A DNA stretch of 64,000 bases from Eurosta solidaginis (Eukaryota > Arthropoda > Insecta > Diptera > Tephritidae). The notes beneath the pieces are model-generated. The model saw only the letters and a list, made by a program, of their open reading frames with translations. It did not search any database and was not told where the DNA came from. A program made the translations under genes and the position numbers. Shown here one piece after another: positions 55,570 to 64,000 of the stretch (its first letter is position 1; every line of letters begins with the position of its first letter). Location of the stretch: positions 56,821,346 to 56,885,345 of the forward strand of contig NC_090324.1 of assembly GCF_040869045.1 (NCBI RefSeq), in the 5' to 3' direction.

Positions 55570-56918
55570 TAAAGTTTTTATAGTGGGTGGGCCCCAAACA
55601 CGACGAGGCCGAAAATTGTGGCTTGGGTGAGGAGCCCGCCGACAGTCGACGCGATTGTGCCGCCGACCATAATAATGGCGTACACGTCGGCGCCCAAAGT
55701 GAGTAACACTGGCGACGATCGGTAAAATGTCGGATCGGCCAGCTTCATGAACTGCAATGGGGCCGCTACCGACGGGTCCAGATTTGCCGTGGGGTTTAAC
55801 CTGGCATAGTTTGCTAATACGGTGGCTTGGTTCGTGATCTATCCCGCTCCCCCATACTTCCCTCGAAGAACGACGGTGCACCTCGAAAGACGTGCGGTAT
55901 TGTTACGCTCCAGGTGTAGATCCTTGCACAGATTGGCATCGTAATGCTGGTGGGAGCGCAGGCATCTAACATGGCGCGGACCAGGTGTAAACGGCCTCCT
56001 GTCTCAATTCGGACTATCGCTGTCGGCGCGATGGCGATCAATGCTCGAGTTATAGTCGGTGCCGCTAAGGTGTCCCGGAGTCGACCACTTCTGAAGCCAG
56101 TGGGGGTTTGTTGTTGCATCGCGAGGGCTCGATGGTTTTTGCGCATCTTATTAGGAGCCGCCCTCCAAGTGAACTGTCGTGACGAGCGGGACGGACGCAG
56201 TTCCGCGTCGTCACGCTGTTTACCAGTAGGGAGGTGCGATGGGCGGAAAGGAAGTGTCTCCGCGTCATCCCCGATTTGTAAGCGCGCGAAAGCGCCGTGC
56301 ATAGGCGGGCGGTTCTCGGGTATCTCATGACGTAATGGTGGCCGAAATCGCGGCGTTTCTAAGTTACCCGATTGGGCTACCTCTGCTGCATTGGCCAGCC
56401 TCTCTTCTTCCACTTCTTCCTCGACTTACTGGGCCCATGATTTCGTTTGCTCCGTGACATGGATGGAGAGGACCCCATCCGAGCTCGCATCGTCATCGTC
56501 GTGCTTGCTTTGAGGTGGCGACGGCTGATCCTCGGCCATATGTAGCGTCTTGTGATGTGGTTCACTGCAACGTCGGCATCGGTCTTGGCTGGGGAATATT
56601 TCCAGGCGGTGGAACGGGGATAGGCAGATGGGACAATAGCGGTGAATGAGTATTGCACGTAGTCGCTCCTCAGTTGACATACCACGTTAAATTGGGCACA
56701 ATCGCACTCCGTGCGGTTTGGTGCATAGACGGCAAGCGATGGTGAACGCATTGGGGCGTGCCTCGGTTTTGGAGCGTTTGAATGCAAATCCAGGCATGTC
56801 TGGAAGTGGTAGCGTTTAGTAATATCGCTGCATACGTTGGTTGGGTGGCTAATGGCCGGAGACCAGGGGTCGATTCTGGCTGACATATTGGTTGGCGTAC
56901 TCGGGATAAGGGATTCAT
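55570..56918 (-). pseudogene. Pao-type gag-protease (no RT), copy 2
   Basis: In the minus strand the upstream Gag frame reads QPTYAAILLNATTSRHAW. The Cys/His cluster follows as STEERLRAILIHRYCPICLS then CRRCSEPHHKTLHM. The next frame carries RPPMHGAFARLQIGDDAETL and the protease region IAPTAIVRIETGGRLHLVRA then MLDACAPTSITM (catalytic position D-A-C). The segment ADVYAIIMVGGTIAST / LLTQATIFGLVV ends at FGAHPL followed by TAA, the same place as copy 1 (GTHPI, stop). Noncoding LTR-like sequence follows. Frameshifts occur near 56,420 and 55,820. Confidence 0.85.
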
Positions 56919-58190
56919 GTGGAATGCATAATCTTATTAGGTTATTCTACAGTGATTATGATATGCTTGTGGTGGTTGAAAACACTATTAGACTTTATAA
57001 AAACTTTATTTGGATAGTACGCCTAAACGTATATTCTATTATGTTGCATATTTTCAACAGAGTGAAAATTTTAATATTGAAAACAATAAAAAAAACGGTG
57101 AAAAAAATAAAGGTAACAAATTATGGAATATAGACTAGAGACAAACTATATTCTTCGGTGTTTGCCTAATGCAGGCAATACGCGGTAATATACGCTATTT
57201 TTGTGTAAAATATGGTATCACGGGTTACCCCTTGTATTTTCACGGCTCCGTGTAATTTAGAGTTGGTTAGTGAGATTTTCGTTTAAGCGACGTCGTGCAA
57301 ATAAAAGTAAAGTGGCCTTTATTCGCTGCCTTGGACCACACTTTGTGTTGATTTGGGCCATGTTGTGTGAGAATCACAAATTGTGGTATGTTTGTTGATT
57401 TCAACACAACCCTGGCGGGAATAGCCTACACTATTGAGTGTGGCAATTTGTGGAGCTGTCAGCTGATAACTCTTCTACTCGTTGGAGTCAGACAGCTGTG
57501 CGGTGCTGCCAATTTGGCAGCGGGATGATACATAATGGTCATGTCACGAATTATTTAGGGAAATCTCGCGTCTGAGTTCTGACGCGACATAAAATGTATA
57601 GTCTTTTCCAAAAAGTTTAATTTCTCCCTTGGTTGTAGTATCCAAAGCATATATGAGACTTCTTGATTATTGCTTGTATTTCAAGCTGAAAAGGACTGAC
57701 GAAACTTTATCGGAACTTCTTCACACAAAAACAATTCCTATCATGAAAGCGATACCACTATTGAGTGTGACATGTTTCTGTTTATGTTTTACATTTTAAT
57801 TTTGCACTAACCTTTTTAACAAGGAAAACAATGCAAATAAACCGCGAAAATTATTTCGGTCTCGAGTGGTTCACTTTTTTCATAAGAAGGGTGATCCTGA
57901 TTGCGTTTTGTGCACAAAATTTTCAAATTACAAACTTTTGTCAAAAAAAAATAAAGAAGAAAAAACGGCCGAATGTAAAAAAAAACTATCGAAATACAAC
58001 CTGGCGCTTTTGTTTTCAGTTTTGTTTTTTTTTTGTTCGGGTACTAACACTCGAGTTTGTTGGATCCCACGGATCCGACTTGTGATCCCATGGGATCGCG
58101 CGCAATGTGTATACTGCGTAAGAACCGAAAAGAGCAAATGTCATCGAGTGGCAACCTTGTTTCGTTCATTCAAAATGTCATTCATTCATT
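56919..58190. other. Noncoding region between Pao gag and Tfb4 collage
   Basis: AT-rich. At 57,130-57,330 there may be a 5' LTR or leader of the Pao element. At 57,571-57,590 a small inverted motif tcgcgtctgagttctgacgcga is seen. The plus frames at 57,831-58,192 are Lys/Phe-rich and unconvincing. No gene. Confidence 0.4.
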
Positions 58191-58193
58191 GAA

Positions 58194-58503
58194 ATGAGTA
58201 TAGAGACATTAATGAATTTTCATTATGAACAAAAACTTGTGATGGGTAAGTATGAGTATCGTTCCCTTTTTGATAATTTTATAAATTTTTATAATTTCCT
58301 ATTATTTCATTTCACCGGGCCAGCGTACACCTTGCGAGATTATAGAAAAATAATTAAAAGCATTGCAATTCGAATATCACGAAAATATATTGAAATATCC
58401 TATGTAATTCTTCTCTGTGTTAACGAGGCAATTCCTAAACATCAATTCGCCAGCCCAATCCCACTTGGGCCATTATCAGACAATTCACAGAATTTGAATT
58501 AGC
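58194..58503 (+). other. Unidentified exon-like segments upstream of Tfb4
   Basis: An ATG at 58,194 (MSIETLMNFHYEQKLVMG) leads to a donor GTAAGT at 58,246. After about 85 bp an open frame TLRDYRKIIKSIAIRISRKY then IPKHQFASPIPLGPLSDNSQ ends in TAG at 58,501. The sequence looks coding, but I do not recognise the protein. It stops 18 bp before the Tfb4 start. Confidence 0.35.
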
Positions 58504-58518
58504 CCCCAGCTTGACAAT

Positions 58519-59372
58519 ATGGATAAATCTGAGGAAGATGATTCCAACAAATTTGACTTATTGGCGATTATTTTGGACACAAGTCCATCTCAACGCATTG
58601 TGCGACAAAATCCGCAGTTGCTCACACAATTTCTGGATACAATTGTTGCTTTTGGAAATGCGCATATAATGTAACGTTCACAAAATAAATTGGCTCTTCT
58701 TTCCTGTCAACATCATGCAACTGATTTCCTTTACCCTATGCCTGGAAAGCCACTGGATGTTCGTCAGGTAGATGGACAGTATGAAGTATTCAGTTTGGCA
58801 GAGAAGACAATAAAGCAGCGCCTAAGCCACATTATAACCAATGCACCTAAATTGAATGTGCCATGTGAGAACATTTTGGCTGGCAGTATGGCAATGGCGC
58901 TTTGCTGTATATCTAGAATACAACGTAATGCCGCTGCCGGAGTGAAGATGCGTTCCAGCATTTTAGCTGTAACAGGCTGCAACGAATGTGCATCTCAGTA
59001 TATGACATGCATGAACGTCTTCTTTACGGCTCAAAAGTTAGGTATTATTATTGATGTTCGTGCTTTAGATAAGACGATGAGTTTATTACAACAAGGTTGT
59101 GATATAACTGGTGGTCAATATCTACGCCTTACGCAGTTGGATGGTTTACTGCAATATCTGCTGTGGGTTTTTCTTCCTGATCCGCAAATGCGACAAAAGT
59201 TAATTCTGCCTCCTGCAACTAAGTGGACTATAGGGCAGCTTGTTTTTTCCATCGAGAGTTGATTGCCATTGGCTTTGTTTGCTCGGTGTGTCTATCTATA
59301 TTCTGCAAATTTAGTCCCATATGCACCACGTGCCACACTGTCTTCAAGACACCTGGTCCGGTCAATGTTTAA
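58519..59372 (+). pseudogene. Tfb4: TFIIH subunit p34 (Tfb4/GTF2H3) pseudogene
   Basis: The ATG at 58,519 opens KSEEDDSNKFDLLAIILDTS, the von Willebrand A-like fold of the p34 subunit of TFIIH (transcription initiation and nucleotide excision repair). An in-frame TAA at 58,672-58,674 interrupts it at FGNAHIM. The frame then resumes KLALLSCQ, ENILAGSMAMALCCISRIQR, ILAVTGCNECASQYMTCMNV, LLQQGCDITGGQYLRLTQLD and LLQYLLWVFLPDPQMRQKLI. A 1-nt deletion near 59,222 pushes the zinc-binding tail ([36 protein letters not shown]) into another frame. Length otherwise matches the family (about 285-300 residues). Intronless here, in one block. Confidence 0.93.
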
Positions 59373-59410
59373 TTATTATCAATAGAATATTTATTTTTGG
59401 TTATTCACAG

Positions 59411-59725
59411 GTTAGAAGTACCTAAACTGTTAGATATGAAGGTGTTTGTAGATACCGATGCAGACATACGTTTGGCCAGACGTCTGAAGAGAGATATTTC
59501 ACAGCGCGGACGTGATCTCAGCGGCGTACTTAAGCAGTATTTGACTATGGTGAAGTCATCCTATGCCACTTATATTGCACTATCTATGGCGCATGCCGAT
59601 ATTATAGTGCCCCGTGGTGGTGAAAACATTAGTGAATTCTTATAAGGATCAACCAATGCCGGAGTCGCTTCATCTACTGCACACGTATCCAAGCAGTTGT
59701 TCCTCCCAGGATTTCATATTTGGCG
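59411..59725 (+). pseudogene. Uridine-cytidine kinase-like (UCKL1-type) exon fragment
   Basis: The acceptor ttattcacag ends at 59,410. The frame then reads [60 protein letters not shown] and [13 protein letters not shown]. This is the C-terminal half of the nucleoside-kinase fold (VDTDxDxRLxRR, RDISxRGRD, PRGxxN). RLxRRLxRDI favours UCKL1 over UCK1/2. After ENISEF it hits TAA at 59,643-59,645. Another frame, MPESLHLLHTYPSS...SQDFIF, resembles later UCKL1 sequence and runs to a donor GTAAG at 59,726. The kinase P-loop exons are absent. Confidence 0.8.
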
Positions 59726-60429
59726 TAAGTGTAGACTGCTCACAATGAAAAAATATGCAATTATGATAATTTCGACCGTTAACAGGGACCAGGATGCAGT
59801 GATGTTGCAGCAGGCGGGACCATGGCACTCAGTGAGGCGGGACCTTCAATTGACGACGTCGAAAACGCCCAGGGGCACATTTTAGCAACTACTATGGACA
59901 CCTTTACCTGACTGGGTAAGTGAGACAGATGGGGACCCCTATTTTCGAGGCGAAAAACGCCAGTAGCTTACATATGTATATAAAATTTCAATAAATATGC
60001 CACCGTGTAACGACAATTACACTTACATACTCAATTCTGGTGCATTTAATACCTTTTGAAGTTGTGACCAAGTGGTTGCGAAGTATTCTTATTCACCGCA
60101 TTGTACTTGATTCGAGATTCCAAAATATAGTGGAACGGACTAAGTAGCTTCAAATTTTCTGTCTATGTATTCCTTGTAACTGTTTGCCCTTATTACTTCG
60201 CTATCAACCAACATAAATAATGGGTGACCACACCCTATTGGACACTACTTAGGTCATAAATAGATTAGCTATGCTGTTTTCATTCTTCGTCGGATACAAG
60301 TATGCCTTAAAGGGGCATGATATTAAGGAATACACTAAAGGTGCCGGCATGTGATGGATACGCACCGGCGATGTCTGGGGGCTCGTTTTGCTAGCTTTCG
60401 CAGGAATTATTAATGGTGTTGTAGGTGAG
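59726..60429 (+). other. Unassigned gene-collage sequence
   Basis: Splice-like signals are visible (ttaacag at about 59,780-59,786, gtaagtg at about 59,914, gtgagtg at about 60,424). A coding-like stretch FFVGYKYALKGHDIKEYTKG (about 60,280-60,345) may be the N-terminal part of the PTRH2 relic that follows, but it is broken by stops. Nothing else is identified. Confidence 0.35.
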
Positions 60430-60722
60430 TGCCAAAAGCAATGCACCACATCACGTATCGTACGCGCATGGAAAATCACGGGCTGTGCCAAAAAATGTAA
60501 ATGAAAGCGAACGTGAAATGATGGCGATAGAACGTGCTGCAGAGGCAAACAATCTCGTAGCGTGCTTAATACACGACGCCGGACGTACACCAATTTAACC
60601 CAATTCAAACTATATTGGCCATTGGTCCAGTAGAGGTTGATGATATTGATAAGGTTACTGGGTATTTAAAACTTTGTAAAGCATTTGCCATCTGCGATCA
60701 AGGTCGTGCTAAGCTTAGATAA
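60430..60722 (+). pseudogene. PTRH2: Peptidyl-tRNA hydrolase 2 (PTRH2) pseudogene fragment
   Basis: The plus strand from 60,482 reads VPKNVNESEREMMAIERAAE, ANNLVACLIHDAGRTPI, then TAA (60,596-60,598). After a 1-nt frameshift near 60,607 it continues ILAIGPVEVDDIDKVTGYLK like the conserved IGPGPxxLIDKVTGHLKL end of PTRH2, which releases peptides from peptidyl-tRNA. The conserved DAGRTQIxPxS motif is recognisable (Q to P here). Two lesions and loss of the N-terminal half make it dead. Confidence 0.85.
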
Positions 60723-61150
60723 TTCACTTATACACAGGCAAACCGCTTATCGTTTTAGAAATAGAAACGGGTGGAAATAAACCATTGCGTAGGACATGTA
60801 ATTCGTGCAGTCTCACATCACGTCGTATATAGACAGTTCATTTACATACTGGCCAAATATTTTGTCATGGTCAGAGCAGCCACACAGGTGAGCTACTCTT
60901 ACCATGGCCAGGCTGATCTTCTTTGATTTTAGCCTTTTAGTTAACATTTTTTATGTGTCTATTGACATTAAAAAATATTCAAACAAGAGTCACATTTATT
61001 CAGTTGTGAATTGCCTAGAAATCGCACAATTCGACCTTCGTTGTTCATTTAAATTATATATCCTGATTATCAAACCCGCTTTGCGAGATAGCCGCGTTAG
61101 GTTAAACCATGTAAGGAATGATGTTTCGTAATTGTTTCAGGATTTTAGGT
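60723..61150. other. Noncoding spacer
   Basis: No recognised gene. The plus frame at 60,904-61,131 is AT-rich without motifs. Confidence 0.45.
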
Positions 61151-61390
61151 GATATGAGGAATTTTGAGTATCTCGCAGTGGGTGTACACACAATTACACA
61201 TGCGTGTGTGGGCGTGTAATTGCCGATTCATTGGTATTATGTCGCAGATAGTAGATCTGCGTTAGGATTGTTGGCTTCGTTCGGGGTGAACGAGAGCTGG
61301 GTTAAGCGGGTTGTTATAACGGTTGGAAGAGCGGGGTGATCGGTTTGTTGGCCTCGTTCGGGGTGAGCGAGAGCTGGGATATGCTGGTGG
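61151..61390 (-). repeat. BEL 3' noncoding hairpin repeats
   Basis: Two units of ggcctcgttcggggtgaacg / gagagctggg with a gcagatagtagatctgcg palindrome. They are downstream of the minus-strand BEL pol and related to 1,443-1,900 and 13,590-14,037. Confidence 0.65.
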
Positions 61391-64000
61391 TTATAACGGG
61401 TGGGAGTTACAAGTCTCCCTCACCCTCACTGGAGATTGTTGTAGGACCAATTTCGTGATTGGTCTGGTGGTTTGTCCCCTTGCCGTATCCAGTTCGACAA
61501 CTCTAACTCGGTTATCGGGGCCATAGTGAAGGTTGGTTATCCGAGCTAGTAGTCTCCATTCGTTGGGGGGCAGATTATCCTCCTTAATGACGACTAGGTC
61601 TCCCTGTTTAAGGTTTGCTTGTGGATGCTTCCACTTAACGCGTTTTTGCAAGTCGGTGAGATACTCCGTTTTCCACCGTTTGTAGAAGGTTTGATGTAGC
61701 GCTTTAAGTTTTTCCCATCGATTAACGAGTGATGCGCGATTCTCGCTGACGTCGATCTCGGGTGGCGCTAGTAGATGGCCCCCGACTAGGAAGTGCCCGG
61801 GGGTAAGTGGCTCCAGGTTGGACAGGTCACTTGAAGATGGGCTTAGGGGTCGGGAGTTGAGAAAAGATTCAATCCTACACAGGAGGGTGCTAAACTCCTC
61901 GAGAGTGAATTTGTGATCCGATGCGATCTTTTTGAAATGGGTTTTGAAACTCTTGACTCCTGCTTCCCACAGCCCGCCCATATGAGGAGCAGCTGTTGGA
62001 ATGAAATGCCATGAGAGGGTTTGGTGAGCATTCTTAGAGAGGGTTTTGTCGCGCGCATCAACGAGGAATGCCTTGAACTCTGAGCGGAGAGCCCTCGACG
62101 CACCGAAAAAGTTCGTCCCGTTGTCGGAATAGAGGTTTTTCGGGCATCCTCGTCTGGCAACAAACCGACTAAACGCTGCTAGAAACGCGGCGGTGCTGAG
62201 GTCGCTAGTCGCCTCTAAGTGGATCGCCTTAGTCGCAAAGCATACGAAGAGGCAGACGTAACCCTTGGACATGCGACATCCTCGTCCGCTGTAATACTTG
62301 ATGTCAAACGTCCGGCAAAGTCCACCCCTGTATTGGTAAATTCCCGAGAAAAGGTGGTGCGTTCCGCAGGGAGAATTCCCATGAGTTGCGTCGGGGAACA
62401 TTTGCGGAATAGCGTACAGGCCTTGCAATTGTGGATGATGGATCGGATCATGTTTTTGACCCGAGGGATCCAATACTGCGTGCGTAGGAGCCGCAGCATT
62501 AGTTGGTTTCCGCCATGTATGGAAATGATGTGGACAAACTGGACTAGGAGACGGCAGGCGTAAGGGACGATTATCGGGTGACGCTTGTCGACGGGAACGG
62601 CCCTGGATGCGTTGAGACGATCTCCCAACCGAAGGACATTATTTTCGTCGATAAAGGGGTCTAGAGAGAGGATCTCGCTTTTGGCCGAGATGGGTTTCCT
62701 AGTTCTCAGAGCGTTCATTTCCTCGGCATAGTAGCGAGTTTGGGATATCCTTATGAGACGGCTAGTCGTAACTTTGATTTCGTCGGGCGAGATCTGGTGA
62801 GACTCTGCTTTAAAGGATGTTTTATTTTTTGGGCGTGTTCTATTCGAGAATCGTCTAATGTAGGGGATTACCGCAACGCCCTTGATAGATCGGAAAACCG
62901 ATCAAGAATATCCTCGCTATTGTTGATGTTTATTGCTGCATGCACTTGTACTCGTTTTTCTTCGATGTTTGTATGGCACTCCTGTTCGCCTTGAGATGGC
63001 CATTTCGCTTTGCCTTCTTGCAACCAAGAAGGTCCCTGCCACCACAAAGAGTCGTCGACTATGTCCGTGGCTGGAAGTCCTCTGCTGGCCAAGTCCGCTG
63101 GATTTGATGCGGACTCAACATGATGCTATGCTTTCGTTCCTACCTTTTCCACGATTTTTGTCACCCTGTGCGCTACAAATGTTGACAGAAACACGGGGGT
63201 TTTCGAATCCATGCTAGGACGATGGTCGAATCTGTCCATAGGTGAATGTTAAATGTGCCTAAGTTCAGGTTCTCCATCACAGCTCCCAAAGTCTCGGCTA
63301 GCAAGATGGCACCGCATAACTCCAATATTGGTAATGAAATTGTTTTTACTGGTGACACCCTCGTTTTTGCCATGAGTAGACTAACGTAGATCTTATCGTT
63401 GATCTTAGCATGCACGTAAATCGTAGCCGCGTAGCTTTTTCGGACGTGTCACAGAAGCCGTGAATTTCTACATCGTTGGTTGGGGTGAAGTGCACCCACC
63501 GAGGTATACGAATCCGGTTAATGGCGGGGTACTCCTGCATAAAGGTTTGCCACCGATCTAGAGTGATTGTGGATACCGGTTCATCCCAATCCGTCCCCTC
63601 CAGCCAAATGTTCTGCATTAAGATCTTAGCTACAATGATAACTGGGGCGAGCCAGCCTAAAGGGTCGAAGAGTTTGGCGATGGCAGATAGGATCGCCCTC
63701 TTTGTTAAGATGTCCTGGTTTTCGATTGGTTTCGCTGTGAAATAAAAATAGTCGGAATGCGTGTTCCAACGGATGCCTAGGGTTTTTATCATGCTCGCGT
63801 CCTCGAACTCCAGAAAGTCTTCCGTAAGCCTGTGAGGTTTGGGTATGCCCTGTAGTATCCTACTGCAATTAGAGGTCCATTTTCGCAGAGGAAATCCTGC
63901 TGACTTTAATGCAGCTGTTATTTCATCGCGAGCAGTGATCGTTGCCTCGATGCTATGCCCCCCTGCCAACACGTCGTCGACGTACATGCTATTTCGCAAC
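61391..64000 (-). pseudogene. BEL/Pao pol: RT end, RNase H, integrase, C-terminal domain (runs off window)
   Basis: The minus strand from the edge reads NSMYVDDVLAGG (RT YVDD), LGIRWNTHSDYFYF, FDPLGWLAPVIIVAKILMQN, LPILELCGAILLAETLG, HLWTDSTIVLAWI (RNase H) and MASRGLPATDIVDDSLWWQG. Then come SLDPFIDENNVLRLGDRLNA, HGGNQLMLRLLRTQYWIPRV, FTNTGVDFAG (Asp), YSDNGTNFFGASRALR (Asp), HMGGLWEAGVKSFKTHF (Glu), PLTPGHFLVGGHLLAPP and QGDLVVIKEDNLPPNEWRLL. The integrase to C-terminal frame is open for 360 codons. Shifts occur near 62,320, 62,800 and 63,415. Best preserved member of the family represented at 0.2-1.4 kb. Confidence 0.93.

Noticed and set aside
60249..60608. 119-codon minus-strand frame
   Set aside because: It lies opposite the PTRH2 relic, whose plus-strand similarity explains the open frame.
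1..64000. CRISPR array, bacterial operons, phage
   Set aside because: Retroelements, introns and animal genes show eukaryotic DNA. The tandem arrays have no unique spacers of constant length.
1..64000. tRNA, rRNA or snoRNA genes
   Set aside because: I looked for tRNA A/B boxes and rRNA-like blocks while reading and found none I could support; a covariance-model scan was not possible.

Overview
The window looks like repeat-rich, probably heterochromatic DNA of a higher fly. The protein relics (BEL/Pao, Ty3/Gypsy, LOA and Jockey elements, host genes that read as insect orthologues) and a 51-nt intron fit Diptera. The 130-bp array at 16.6-17.4 kb resembles repeats I associate with tephritid fruit flies; that placement is inference. 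I see no complete, undamaged host gene.

Layout. 0.1-14.2 kb: an imperfect inverted repeat (arms 1.27-5.49 and 11.79-14.21 kb). Its arms carry the 3' end of a BEL/Pao element plus exon fragments of ABCE1 (pixie) and an MTMR9-like myotubularin. The 6.3-kb spacer holds the rest of MTMR9, a broken 5' part of FAM91A1, dispersed repeat R and a Pao gag-protease element. The left arm also contains a 1.8-kb non-autonomous DNA transposon, exposed because the right arm keeps the empty site. 14.2-16.6 kb: an LTR-like block and a LOA LINE piece. 16.6-39.6 kb: two successive copies (A, B) of one composite block: 130-bp satellite, duplicated RFC3 exon, ASCC2 3' exon, repeat R, LTR-like block, 96-bp hairpin array, Helitron end. 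Copy A carries a full-length BEL element (5-bp TSD TACGG) and a Jockey fragment. Copy B keeps the empty BEL site and carries a LOA insertion inside its Helitron. 39.6-45.5 kb: a decayed Gypsy pol and BEL/Pao pol and gag pieces. 45.7-50.6 kb: three tandem arrays, the last (about 153 bp per unit) interrupted by a 351-bp solo LTR with ATAT duplications. 50.7-54.2 kb: a Helitron with recognisable ends around a 2.3-kb satellite core, followed head-to-tail by a second Helitron fragment. 54.7-56.9 kb: a second gag-protease-only Pao element. 58-61 kb: broken copies of TFIIH p34 (Tfb4), a UCKL1-like uridine kinase and peptidyl-tRNA hydrolase 2. 61.2-64 kb: a BEL/Pao pol running off the window.

The recurring theme is collages of unrelated host-gene pieces, each collage on one strand, embedded in transposons. 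Two of the collages are duplicated, one inverted and one in direct orientation. The inverted one could in principle give double-stranded RNA matching ABCE1 and MTMR9; this is a hypothesis, not something the sequence proves.
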